Positions 45,236-53,927 of a DNA stretch of 64,000 bases are shown in pieces. The notes under the pieces were generated by a model. The model was not told the DNA's origin, searched no databases, and saw nothing but the letters and a program-made list of their open reading frames with translations. The stretch comes from Nonomuraea africana (GTDB taxonomy: Bacteria; Actinomycetota; Actinomycetes; Streptosporangiales; Streptosporangiaceae). Where the stretch lies: positions 8,680,001 through 8,744,000 of the forward strand of contig NZ_JADBEF010000001.1 in assembly GCF_014873535.1 (NCBI RefSeq), written 5' to 3'. The translations under genes were made by a program, and so were the position numbers. The stretch's first letter is position 1. The number at the start of each line of letters is the position of its first letter.

Positions 45236-45732
45236 GCATCGGCATCGTCATGGGAAGCGATTCCGACTGGCCGGTGATGAGGCTGGCGGCGGAGGCGGTC
45301 GCGGAGTTCGGTCTCCCGTTCGAGGCCGATGTGATGTCCGCGCACCGGATGCCGACCGAGATGATCGAGTACGGCAGGCAGGCCGCCTCCCGCGGCCTCA
45401 AGGTGATCATCGCGGGCGCGGGTGGCGCGGCGCATCTCCCGGGCATGCTGGCCTCGGTCACCACGCTGCCGGTGATCGGGGTGCCGGTGCCGCTGAAGTA
45501 CCTCGACGGTCTCGACTCGCTGCTGTCGATCGTGCAGATGCCCGCGGGCATCCCGGTGGCGACGGTCGCGGTGGGCGGGGCGCGCAACGCGGGCCTGCTG
45601 GCGGTCCGCATCCTGGCCGCCTCGGACGAGGGACTGCGCGCGAAGCTGGAGGCCTTCCAGGAGTCGCTGCGCGACCAGGCCCACGCCAAGGGCGAAAAGC
45701 TGAGGGCCGAGGCGGCGGCACTGCGCCAGTAG
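45232..45732 (+). CDS. purE: N5-carboxyaminoimidazole ribonucleotide mutase
   Basis: 166 residues; 'GIVMGSDSDWPVM', 'MSAHRMPTEM', 'IIAGAGGAAHLPGMLAS' and 'SIVQMPAGIPVATVAVGGARNAGLLA' are diagnostic of class I PurE. It shifts the carboxylate from N5 to C4, following PurK. Translationally coupled to purK. Confidence 0.96.
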   Translation: MSIGIVMGSDSDWPVMRLAAEAVAEFGLPFEADVMSAHRMPTEMIEYGRQAASRGLKVIIAGAGGAAHLPGMLASVTTLPVIGVPVPLKYLDGLDSLLSIVQMPAGIPVATVAVGGARNAGLLAVRILAASDEGLRAKLEAFQESLRDQAHAKGEKLRAEAAALRQ

Positions 45733-46115
45733 CGCCCTGAGGATCTTCTACGGTCGGCTCTTCCGCGGGCCTCTCGCTGGGCGGGTCTGCCTGACGCCGT
45801 GCCTGAACACCTGCGCCGGCGCCAGGACGGCGACGCCCACCAGCCCGCCCAGTTGGCCATGTCACGCCCCCTGGGAACGACGGTTTGTCGTTTGTCGATG
45901 TCTGCGATAACCGTAGGGCCGGGTAGGGGCGACGTGACGGCGGCCCGCCGAAGTTCTGCTCGAGTGGCGTGATGGACGGGGCCCGGCCACGTGACCGCGG
46001 TGGCCGGGGGTGGCTTGCCGTACGGGGTGGGGGTTTCGGGAGCGGCCACGGGCGGCCGTAGGCGCCCGCACAATGGGGCGCCCCCACAATCGGGGCGCCC
46101 GCAGAATGGGGGCGG
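45733..46115. other. intergenic region between purE and ugd, no supported gene
   Basis: 383 bp without a convincing gene. A leftward frame near 45,760-45,870 reads 'QLGGLVGVAVLAPAQVF' and may be a fossil tail, but it has no start. The right half ends in a short GC tandem repeat described separately. Confidence 0.5.
46063..46112. repeat. three-copy 16-17-bp tandem repeat beside the ugd stop codon
   Basis: CGCCCGCACAATGGGG (46063-46078), CGCCCCCACAATCGGGG (46079-46095) and CGCCCGCAGAATGGGGG (46096-46112). The block is flanked by near-copies of GGCYACGGGCGGCCG at about 46,044 and 46,114; the second encodes the last residues of ugd. A duplication of the gene's end with repeat expansion between is the simplest reading. 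Confidence 0.8.
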
Positions 46116-47429
46116 CTACGGGCGGCCGAGGGCGCGGTAGTGCCAGCCGGCCGCGCGCCAGGTCTCCGCGTCGAGCGCGTTGCGGCCGTCGACGATCTTC
46201 CTGGTCGCCACCGCCGCGCCGAGCACCTCGGGGTCGAGGTCGATGAACTCCTTCCACTCGGTGAGCAGCAGCACCACGTGCGCGCCACGCACCGCGTCGA
46301 GGGCGGAGTCGCCGTAGGACAGCTCGGGGTGCGCCTTGCGGGCGTTGTCGAGCGCTATCGGGTCATACACCGTGACCTGGCCGCCCTGCTCCCCGATGGT
46401 CACGGCCACGTCGAGAGCGGGGGAGTCGCGGATGTCGTCGGAGTTCGGCTTGAACGCCGCGCCCAGCACGCCCACGGTGCAGCCGCGGAAGGAGCCGCCC
46501 GCCAGCTCGCGGGCCAGGTCGACCATGCGCGCGCGGCGGCGCATGTTGATCGCGTCGACCTCGCGCAGGAACGTCAGCGCCTGGTCGGCGCCCAGCTCAC
46601 CGGCCCGTGCCATGAACGCGCGGATGTCCTTGGGCAGGCAGCCGCCGCCGAACCCGAGGCCGGGGTTGAGAAAACGGCCGCCGATGCGGTCGTCGAACGA
46701 CAGCGCCTTGGACAGCTGCTGCACGTCGGCGTGAGAAGCCTCACAGACCTCGGCCATCGCGTTGATGAAGGAGATCTTGGTCGCCAGGAAGGCGTTCGCC
46801 GCGGACTTGACCAGCTCGGAGGTCGGATAGTCGGTCACCACCATCGGCACCTCGCCGAGCGGCTCGTAGACCTCGCGCAGGATCTTCTCCGCCTGCTCGG
46901 AGGCGACGCCGATCACGATGCGGTCAGGGTTGAGCGTGTCCTGCACGGCGAAGCCCTCGCGCAGGAACTCGGGGTTCCACGCCAGCTCGGCCCCCGCGTT
47001 GACCGGCGCGAGGCGGGCGAGCTTGGCCGCCAGGCGGGCCGCGGTGCCGACGGGAACCGTCGACTTGCCCACCACCAGACAGTCTCTGTCGAGGTACGGC
47101 GCCAGCGACTCGACGGCCGCGTCGAGGTAGGAGACGTCGGCCGCGTACTCACCGTGCTTCTGCGGCGTGCCCAGGCACAGGAAATGGATGTCGCCGAACG
47201 CGGCCGCCTCCTCGTAGGAGGTGGTGAAACGCAGACGCCCGGACCCGAGCCCTCGCCTCAGGATCTCTTCCAGGCCGGGTTCGTGGATCGGCAGCTCACC
47301 GTTCTGCAAGCGACGGATCTTGTCGACATCGATGTCGAGTCCGAGGACTTCGAACCCCAGGTCCGCCATGCAGGCCGCGTGGGTGATGCCCAGATACCCG
47401 GTTCCGATCACCGTTAGGCGATATGGCAC
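46116..47429 (-). CDS. ugd: UDP-glucose 6-dehydrogenase
   Basis: 437 residues: N-terminal NAD motif 'LTVIGTGYLGITHA', 'GKSTVPVGT', 'WNPEFLREGFAV', catalytic Cys264 in 'GFGGGCLPKDIRAF', and C-terminal 'GAAFKPNSDDIRDSP'. It oxidises UDP-glucose to UDP-glucuronate for polysaccharides or glycosylation. No glycan cluster surrounds it here. Confidence 0.95.
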   Translation of the reverse strand: MPYRLTVIGTGYLGITHAACMADLGFEVLGLDIDVDKIRRLQNGELPIHEPGLEEILRRGLGSGRLRFTTSYEEAAAFGDIHFLCLGTPQKHGEYAADVSYLDAAVESLAPYLDRDCLVVGKSTVPVGTAARLAAKLARLAPVNAGAELAWNPEFLREGFAVQDTLNPDRIVIGVASEQAEKILREVYEPLGEVPMVVTDYPTSELVKSAANAFLATKISFINAMAEVCEASHADVQQLSKALSFDDRIGGRFLNPGLGFGGGCLPKDIRAFMARAGELGADQALTFLREVDAINMRRRARMVDLARELAGGSFRGCTVGVLGAAFKPNSDDIRDSPALDVAVTIGEQGGQVTVYDPIALDNARKAHPELSYGDSALDAVRGAHVVLLLTEWKEFIDLDPEVLGAAVATRKIVDGRNALDAETWRAAGWHYRALGRP

Positions 47430-47552
47430 GAGTGAGCTCCTTTCATCGCCAAGGCATGTTACCGGTCCCCGTCACTTCCACTGTGCCACCTGCGTAAACC
47501 GGCGAATCGTACCGGCTGGTAACAAGATGCTTGGACGTCCTAGTATTCAGCT

Positions 47553-48707
47553 ATGACCTACGCCCTCACCGAGGAGCACGAGATGCTCCGCGAGACCGTC
47601 CGTGCCCTCGCCGATGAGAAGATCGCGCCTCGTGCCGCCGAGGCCGACGAGCGCGAGGAGTTCCCGTGGGACGTCTACAAGGCGCTCGTGGCCGCTGACC
47701 TGCACGCGATCCACGTCCCCGAGGAGTACGGCGGTGCGGGAGCCGACGCGCTCGCCGCGGTCATCGTCATCGAGGAGGTGGCCCGCGCCTGCGCCTCCTC
47801 CTCCCTGATTCCGGCCGTCAACAAGCTCGGCACGGTTCCCCTGCTGCTGTCCGCCTCCGCTGAGCTGAAGGAGCGCTACCTGCCCCGCGTCGCCTCCGGC
47901 GAGGCGATGTTCTCCTACGCGCTCTCCGAGCCCGAGGCCGGCTCCGACGCCGCCGCCATGAAGACCCGCGCGGTCCTCGACGGCGACCACTACGTCCTCA
48001 ACGGCGTCAAGATGTGGATCACCAACGCGGGTGTCTCCGAGTACTACACGGTCATGGCCGTCACCGACCCCTCCGCTGGGGCGCGCGGCATCTCCGCCTT
48101 CGTCGTCGAGAAGTCCGACGACGGCGTCTCCTTCGGTCCCAAGGAGAAGAAGCTCGGCATCAAGGCCTCTCCCACCAGGCAGGTCATCCTCGAGGACGTC
48201 CGCATCCCGGCCTCCCGCATGATCGGCGAGCCCGGCACCGGCTTCAAGACCGCCCTCGCCACCCTCGACCACACCCGTATCACCATCGCCGCCCAGGCCC
48301 TCGGCATCGCCCAGGGCGCCCTCGACTACGCCATCGGGTACGTCAAGGAGCGCAAGCAGTTCGGCAAGCCCATCGCCGACTTCCAGGGTCTGCAGTTCAT
48401 GATCGCCGACATGGGCATGAAGCTGGAGGCGGCGCGCCAGCTCACCTACCACGCGGCCGCCAAATCGGAACTGGCGATGCACGGCCAGCCGCAGAAGGAC
48501 CTGACGTTCCTGTCCAGCGCGGCGAAGTGCGCGGCGTCGGACGCGGCGATGGAGATCACCACGGACGCGGTGCAGTTGCTGGGCGGGTACGGCTACACGC
48601 GGGAGTTCCCTGTAGAGCGCATGATGCGCGACGCCAAGATCACCCAAATCTACGAGGGCACCAACCAGATCCAGCGCATGGTGATGGCTCGTCAGCTCCT
48701 CAAGTAG
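47553..48707 (+). CDS. acyl-CoA dehydrogenase (FadE25-like)
   Basis: 384 residues, full length. FAD and substrate motifs 'FSYALSEPEAGSDAAAM', 'WITNAGVSEYYTVMA', 'LLGGYGYTREFPVERMMRD' and catalytic Glu368 in 'YEGTNQIQRM'. The position after purK/purE matches Rv3274c. TAGTAT (47541-47546) lies six bases before the ATG with no Shine-Dalgarno, so it is likely leaderless. Its last 16 bp overlap the convergent membrane-protein gene. Confidence 0.95.
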   Translation: MTYALTEEHEMLRETVRALADEKIAPRAAEADEREEFPWDVYKALVAADLHAIHVPEEYGGAGADALAAVIVIEEVARACASSSLIPAVNKLGTVPLLLSASAELKERYLPRVASGEAMFSYALSEPEAGSDAAAMKTRAVLDGDHYVLNGVKMWITNAGVSEYYTVMAVTDPSAGARGISAFVVEKSDDGVSFGPKEKKLGIKASPTRQVILEDVRIPASRMIGEPGTGFKTALATLDHTRITIAAQALGIAQGALDYAIGYVKERKQFGKPIADFQGLQFMIADMGMKLEAARQLTYHAAAKSELAMHGQPQKDLTFLSSAAKCAASDAAMEITTDAVQLLGGYGYTREFPVERMMRDAKITQIYEGTNQIQRMVMARQLLK

Positions 48708-49063
48708 GGGATGAGCTGCGGAGACCCGGTTCCGTGCGGTGAGGGGGCCGGGTTCCGCGCTATCAACCACAGCGGGGAGACGGCCTCGTTCCGCGCGAAG
48801 AAGCTCAAGGCGGTGTCGGGCGGCATGTCGATGAGCCAGTCGTCGACCGGGCCGTCGGGACCTACGCGCCCGAGCCGGAAGCCGGAGGCACCCCCCGGAG
48901 CGCTTCCGAACAGGGCCACGGCGACGACCCCGACCATGGCGGTGGTCAGCAGGGCGCCCACGGCGAATCTCACAGCGAGCCCGGTCCCTTTGTGAGTCGC
49001 GACCAGCGCCACAATCGCCAGCCCGCCGATCCCGACGAAGAACTCGAAGACCCACCAGAGCAT
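48692..49063 (-). CDS. small membrane protein of unknown function
   Basis: About 123 residues from ATG 49063 (GTG 49066 is equally possible; GGGAG lies upstream). Two hydrophobic segments (about 4-22 and 31-52) precede a polar tail 'GPVDDWLIDMPPDTALSFFA' onward. Codon use is typical of the genome. No family recognised. It is convergent with, and overlaps, the acyl-CoA dehydrogenase. The 324 bp from 49064 to 49387 hold no other gene I can support. Confidence 0.5.
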   Translation of the reverse strand: MLWWVFEFFVGIGGLAIVALVATHKGTGLAVRFAVGALLTTAMVGVVAVALFGSAPGGASGFRLGRVGPDGPVDDWLIDMPPDTALSFFARNEAVSPLWLIARNPAPSPHGTGSPQLIPYLRS

Positions 49064-49387
49064 CACCGGGACGTCTCCCACCCGGCGGATCAGCCACTCG
49101 ATCGGCACGTGGGGGTGATCCACAGCGAGTGGCCGCGGGCCACGTTGACCATGGGCGGGAGGAGCAGGACCACACAGGCGGCTGACGCCCGAGCAGCCAG
49201 AGCCCGGCCCCTTTGCTGAGTGATCAGTCGGCCGCTTGTTCGAACTGGTAGCCGGCCGGCGCGCGTCCACGTTCACGGTCACCCTGCTCGCTCTGACGCC
49301 CTGTCGTTCGTCCGTCGGACAGGATTACTGTGAAACTGCGGCCGGAGGAATGGGGTGTCGAGATCGGCGATCGGCAAGGAGACCTCG

Positions 49388-50404
49388 ATGGATTACGACA
49401 TCTTCGAACAGGGCGACATGCAGCTGCAAAGCGGCGCCACACTGCGCGATGCCAAGCTGGCTTACAAGTCCTACGGCGAGCTCAACGCTGACAAGAGCAA
49501 CGCGATCGTCTATCCGACGTGGTACTCGGGCCAGCACTATGACAACGAATGGCTCATCGGCGAGGGCATGGCGCTCGATCCGTCGAGATACTTCATCGTC
49601 ATCCCCAACATGCTTGGCAACGGGCTCTCGTCGTCGCCGAGCAACACTCCGCCGCCGCACGACGGGGCACGGTTCCCCAACGTGACGATGTACGACAACG
49701 TCCGGGTCCAGCACCGTCTCATCACCGAGCGGTTCGGCATTGAGCGCCTGGAACTCGTCACGGGCTGGTCGATGGGGGCCGGGCAGAGCTATCAGTGGGC
49801 GGTCAGTTACCCCGAGATGGTCCGGCGGATACTCCCCTTCTGCGGCGCGGCGAAGACCAGCATTCACAACATCGTCTTCCTTGAGGGCGTCAAGGCCGCG
49901 CTCACCGCCGACGCAGGGTGGAACAACGGCTGGTACCGCGAGCAGCCGGGGGTCGGACTGCGGGCGATGGCCCGCGTCTACGCGGGCTGGGGCTTCTCCC
50001 AGCAGTTCTACCGGGAGAAGACCTACGAGCGCGAGCCGCTCCGCTACGGCTCCCTGGAGGACTTCCTCGTCGGCTTCTGGGAGGGGCTGTTCATCAAGCG
50101 CGACGCGAACAACCTCCTTGCCATGCTGTGGACCTGGCAGAACGCCGACATCGGCAAGACCCCGGGTTTCGGCGGCGTGGAGGAGGCACTGGCCGCGATC
50201 CGCGCGCCGGCTATCGTCATGCCGGCCCAGCAGGATCTCTACTTCCCGCCCGAGGACAACGAGTGGGAGGTCGCCCACATGCCCAACGCGGAACTGCGGA
50301 TCATTCCCGGCTCGTGGGGGCACTTCGCCGGAGGCGGACTCAACCCGGTGGACACGAAGTTCATCGACAACGCGCTCAAGGAGTCGCTTGCGAGGGAGGT
50401 TTAG
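49388..50404 (+). CDS. alpha/beta-fold hydrolase, homoserine O-acetyltransferase-like
   Basis: 338 residues from ATG 49388 with AAGGAG upstream. 'AKLAYKSYGELNADKSNAIV' and 'IPNMLGNGLSSSPSNT' follow the MetX family, and Ser128 in 'GWSMGAGQ' is the nucleophile; Asp and His candidates are in 'PAQQDLYFPPEDN' and 'GSWGHFAGGGL'. It lacks the length and several motifs of true MetX, so another acyltransferase or hydrolase role is likely. Confidence 0.82.
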   Translation: MDYDIFEQGDMQLQSGATLRDAKLAYKSYGELNADKSNAIVYPTWYSGQHYDNEWLIGEGMALDPSRYFIVIPNMLGNGLSSSPSNTPPPHDGARFPNVTMYDNVRVQHRLITERFGIERLELVTGWSMGAGQSYQWAVSYPEMVRRILPFCGAAKTSIHNIVFLEGVKAALTADAGWNNGWYREQPGVGLRAMARVYAGWGFSQQFYREKTYEREPLRYGSLEDFLVGFWEGLFIKRDANNLLAMLWTWQNADIGKTPGFGGVEEALAAIRAPAIVMPAQQDLYFPPEDNEWEVAHMPNAELRIIPGSWGHFAGGGLNPVDTKFIDNALKESLAREV

Positions 50405-50554
50405 TCAGGCGCCGCTCAGACGATCAGGGTGTACGAGGACCTAACCCGTATTCGCCTTCGCTCCCGTTGACAGGCTTACCAACCAAGCGCATGCTTCGTT
50501 CGCCGCCAGGCGAAGTGCCGGTCACAGGTCAGCCTCACGTCGAAGGGATGCGCC

Positions 50555-52336
50555 ATGCCCGCGGACCAGAACCCCCAGCCGACGCCCCTGCCAAGGCACA
50601 CCAGACGGCAGGTGTTACGCGGGGCGGCCGGAGCCGTCCTCACCACCGGCGTCCTGGGTGGACTCGGCGGCACCGCCTACGCGGCCGTCGAGGACTACGA
50701 CGTCGTCGTGGTGGGCTCCGGCGCGGCGGGCATGACGGCGGCGCTGCGGGCGGCCAAGCGCGGGCTGCGGACCGTGGTGATCGAGAAGGCGCCCACGTTC
50801 GGCGGCTCGGCGGCCCGCTCGGGAGCGGGCATCTGGATCCCGAACAACGAGGTCATCCTGGCCGCGGGCGTCCCCGACACGCCCGCGAAGGCGGCCGCCT
50901 ACCTCGCGGCCGTCGTGGGCGGCGGGGTGCCCGCCGACCGGCAGGCCGCGTTCCTGGGCCACGGCCCCGCGATGATCTCGTTCGTGATGCGGAACAGCCC
51001 CCTGCGCTTCCGCTGGATGGAGGGCTACTCCGACTACTATCCGGAGCTGCGGGGCGGGATGCCGAACGGCCGCTCCATCGAGCCCGACCAGCTCGACGGC
51101 AGGGTCCTCGGCACTGAGCTGGCCCGTCTCAACCCCGCCTACATCCCCACGCCCGCAGGGCTCGTCGTGTTCAGCGCCGACTACAAGTGGCTCACCCTCG
51201 CCGCCGTCAACCTCAAGGGTGCGGCCGTCTCCGCCGAGTGCGTGGCCAGGTACACGGCCGCTGCCCTGCGCGGGGAGATCCCCCTGACGATGGGCCAGGC
51301 GCTGGCCGGCGGGCTGCGCGCGGGTCTGCTGGCCGCCGGGGTGCCGGTGCGGCTGAACACCCCGCTGCTGGACCTGCGGTTCGACGAGAGCGGCAGGGCC
51401 ACGGGCGTGGTCGTGTCGCAGAACGGCGGGCAGGTGCTGGTCAGGGCCGCGCGCGGCGTCATCGTCGGCTCGGGCGGCTTCGAGCACGACGTGGCCATGC
51501 GCACGGAGTTCCAGCGGCAGCCCATCGGGACGGACTGGACGGTCGGCGCCCAGGAGAACACCGGAGACGGCATCAGAGCGGGCCGCCGCGCCGGAGCCGC
51601 CCTCGACCTGATGGACGACGCCTGGTGGGGCCCGGCGATCCCGCTGCCCGGCGAGCCGTACTTCTGCCTGGCCGAGCGCACGCTGCCGGGCGGCATCCTG
51701 GTCAACGGGGACGGCGTGCGGTTCGTCAACGAGGGCGCGCCGTACAGCGACGTCGTGCACGTCATGTACGACCGCAACGCCAGCGGGCCGCACATCCCCT
51801 GCTGGCTGATCGTGGACCAGAACTACCGCAACAGGTACCTGTTCAAGGACATCGCGCCGACGCTGCCGTTCCCCGACTCCTGGTACGCCGCGGGAGCCGT
51901 CCACAAGGCGTGGACGATCGGCGATCTGGCGGCGAAGATCGGCGTCCCCTCCGCGGCGCTGCGCCAGACGGTCACCAGGTTCAACGGCTTCGCGCTGACG
52001 GGCAAGGACCTGGACTTCCACCGCGGCGACAGCGCCTACGACCACTACTACACCGACCCCGCCGTCCGCCCGAACTCCTGCCTGGCGCCGCTGTTGCTGC
52101 CGCCGTACTACGCCCTCAAGATCGTCCCAGGGGACCTGGGCACCAAGGGCGGGCTGCGCACGGACGCGCGGGCGCGCGTGCTGCGCGCGGATGGGTCCGT
52201 CATTCCCGGCCTGTACGCCGCGGGCAACGCGAGCGGGGCGGTGATGGGCCACAGCTACGCGGGAGCGGGCTCGACGCTCGGTCCCGCGATGACCTTCGGC
52301 TACATCGCCGCCGACGACCTCGCCGGCGCGCCGTGA
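50555..52336 (+). CDS. FAD-dependent 3-ketosteroid delta1-dehydrogenase-like flavoprotein with Tat-type signal
   Basis: 593 residues from ATG 50555, with GAAGGG upstream. Residues about 15-45 contain a twin-arginine segment (TRRQVLRG) and a hydrophobic run ending 'GGTAYA', so the protein may be exported folded. Then the FAD motif 'VVVVGSGAAGMTAALRAAKRG' and the KstD-type C-terminus 'PGLYAAGNASGAVMGHSYAG' and 'TLGPAMTFGYIAADDL'. Cytosolic KstD enzymes lack a Tat signal, so location and substrate may differ. TTGACA at 50467-50472 could be its -35. Confidence 0.85.
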   Translation: MPADQNPQPTPLPRHTRRQVLRGAAGAVLTTGVLGGLGGTAYAAVEDYDVVVVGSGAAGMTAALRAAKRGLRTVVIEKAPTFGGSAARSGAGIWIPNNEVILAAGVPDTPAKAAAYLAAVVGGGVPADRQAAFLGHGPAMISFVMRNSPLRFRWMEGYSDYYPELRGGMPNGRSIEPDQLDGRVLGTELARLNPAYIPTPAGLVVFSADYKWLTLAAVNLKGAAVSAECVARYTAAALRGEIPLTMGQALAGGLRAGLLAAGVPVRLNTPLLDLRFDESGRATGVVVSQNGGQVLVRAARGVIVGSGGFEHDVAMRTEFQRQPIGTDWTVGAQENTGDGIRAGRRAGAALDLMDDAWWGPAIPLPGEPYFCLAERTLPGGILVNGDGVRFVNEGAPYSDVVHVMYDRNASGPHIPCWLIVDQNYRNRYLFKDIAPTLPFPDSWYAAGAVHKAWTIGDLAAKIGVPSAALRQTVTRFNGFALTGKDLDFHRGDSAYDHYYTDPAVRPNSCLAPLLLPPYYALKIVPGDLGTKGGLRTDARARVLRADGSVIPGLYAAGNASGAVMGHSYAGAGSTLGPAMTFGYIAADDLAGAP

Positions 52337-52389
52337 CACACCCGGGTGGACGGTCGAGGACGCCGCGGCCGTCCACCCGAGGGCGGCCG

Positions 52390-52884
52390 TCAGACCGACG
52401 ACTGGCCGTGCAGGACGAGCGCCCAGACCAACAGCGCGAAGGCGGGGACGCTGGTGAACACGCGGACCAGGTTGAACCTGGCCCACCTGGCCTCGTCGAA
52501 CCGCTGACGGACGGCGGCCACGTCGATCCGGTCAGGATCCCCCGCCGCCTTGATCGCGTCGTTGCGCGGCACGTTGATGGCGATCGTGATGACGAAGGTG
52601 ACGGCGTACAGCACGAGGGCGACGAGGATCCACAGGAAGGCGGGCCTGCCGAGCTGCGTCGCCGCGGCGGCGATGGTGAACAGCAGGGCGCCGAGGAAGC
52701 CGCCGCCGATGAACCACGGATTGATGATCGCCCGGTCGAGCGCCTGGAACGCCCCGACGAAGGTGCGATCGTCGGTCCGCTTGAGTCCTGGCATGACGGT
52801 GTGCGCGTAGAGGGCGAACACGCTGGAGACCATTCCCATCGAAAGCGTCGCGGCGATCAGTGCCAGCGTCCGGAGTACGTCCAT
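52390..52884 (-). CDS. DUF1772/anthrone-oxygenase-like membrane protein
   Basis: 164 residues with four hydrophobic segments; 'GMVSSVFALYAHTVMPGLKR', 'FQALDRAIINPWFIGGGFLG' and 'NVPRNDAIKA' match the DUF1772 pattern. Members are small membrane proteins, sometimes with redox roles. It is convergent with the KstD-like gene and divergent from the ABM protein. Confidence 0.85.
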   Translation of the reverse strand: MDVLRTLALIAATLSMGMVSSVFALYAHTVMPGLKRTDDRTFVGAFQALDRAIINPWFIGGGFLGALLFTIAAAATQLGRPAFLWILVALVLYAVTFVITIAINVPRNDAIKAAGDPDRIDVAAVRQRFDEARWARFNLVRVFTSVPAFALLVWALVLHGQSSV

Positions 52885-53125
52885 CGTGCGCTCCCAACGT
52901 GAGGTGTGGGCGGATACGCCCGGGATGACCGTAGCGGACGAACCGGGTCGCCTGCCTCCGCTTCGGCCACGCTCCAGCGTTGCTCGTCTCGCCCATCGGG
53001 AGCTGCCGTCAAGCGTCCAGGGGCCGCTCGCCGAGCGAGCCGCTGACGATCACGGTAGGGCGGGCGCTAGCCTCGTCACGCTGGGTGTCGTGGGGCAGGT
53101 TCCGAGCTTGAAGGAGCGAGCAAAA

Positions 53126-53461
53126 ATGATCTTCATCACCGCGAAGTTCCACGTACGGCCGGAGCACGCCGACACGTGGCCCGAGATCACGGACGAGTTC
53201 ACCAGGGCCACCCGCGGCGAGCCAGGGTGCCTGTGGTTCGACTGGTCGCGCAGCGTCGAGAGGCCCGACGAGTACGTCCTGGTCGAGGCGTTCCGCGATG
53301 GCGAGGCAGGCGCCGCCCACGTCCAGTCCGAGCACTTCAGGGAGGCGCAGCGGACGCTTCCCGGATACCTGGTGGAGACGCCGCGGATCGTGAACGCGGA
53401 GGTGCCGCAGCAGGACTGGTCGCTCCTCGGCGAGCTCGCGGTTCCCGAGGGTCGCGCGTAG
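53126..53461 (+). CDS. antibiotic biosynthesis monooxygenase (ABM) domain protein
   Basis: 111 residues from ATG 53126 with AAGGAG nine bases upstream. Ferredoxin-like ABM fold: 'IFITAKFHVRPEHADTWPEI', 'TRGEPGCLWFDWSRSVERPD' and 'FRDGEAGAAHVQSEHFREA'. Family members include cofactor-free oxygenases and detoxifying enzymes. Substrate unknown. Confidence 0.88.
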   Translation: MIFITAKFHVRPEHADTWPEITDEFTRATRGEPGCLWFDWSRSVERPDEYVLVEAFRDGEAGAAHVQSEHFREAQRTLPGYLVETPRIVNAEVPQQDWSLLGELAVPEGRA

Positions 53462-53927
53462 CTCAGCGAGCCGTCCCCGCCGATGACCGCGGGCACGCGC
53501 CCGCACGACGCCGGGATGCCAGGCCGTGAAACGCACGGCACCGATGATCGCGGCGATCTGGGTGATCCAGCCGTTCCAGATGTCGAAAGGGGCCGGGCGG
53601 ACGCGTGTCCGCTCGGCCCCTCAGGTTTCATCGCGACGGTCCCGCCGGCTGCTCCCCGGATTCCGCCGGCGACGGCCGCCGCCTGCTGGGGCTCTTCCAG
53701 CCGCGGCGGGCGGGACGGATCATCAAGGGCAAGCTGGATGATCGGGAGATCAGCCCTCCGCCGCCGCACAGCAGGCGGCTACCTGGTTTCCGGTCTTGGA
53801 TCAGAACGTTTGCGAGCGTGGTGTCGAGCTTCCGTCCTAGCTCCACCTCGAGCTGCTTGTTGCGCAGCTCCTGCTCAAACTTGTTCCTGGCCTCGTACCT
53901 GACCGGCTTCCTGCCGTCGGTGTTCGC
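53462..53927. other. region with no intact gene; holds an in-frame extension of the repeat protein
   Basis: 466 bp. The lower part carries a leftward scrap ('PFDIWNGWITQIAAIIGAVR') of no clear family. From 53927 down to 53628 the frame of the His/Asp repeat gene stays open past its TAG stop, starting with ANTDGRKPV and continuing with 'RNKFEQELRNKQLEVELGRK', which looks like real coding sequence. Confidence 0.5.

Noticed and set aside
45758..45900. Small leftward frame starting MANWAGWW after purE
   Set aside because: A more protein-like reading (LGGLVGVAVLAPAQVF) is in a different frame and lacks a start; neither is supported.
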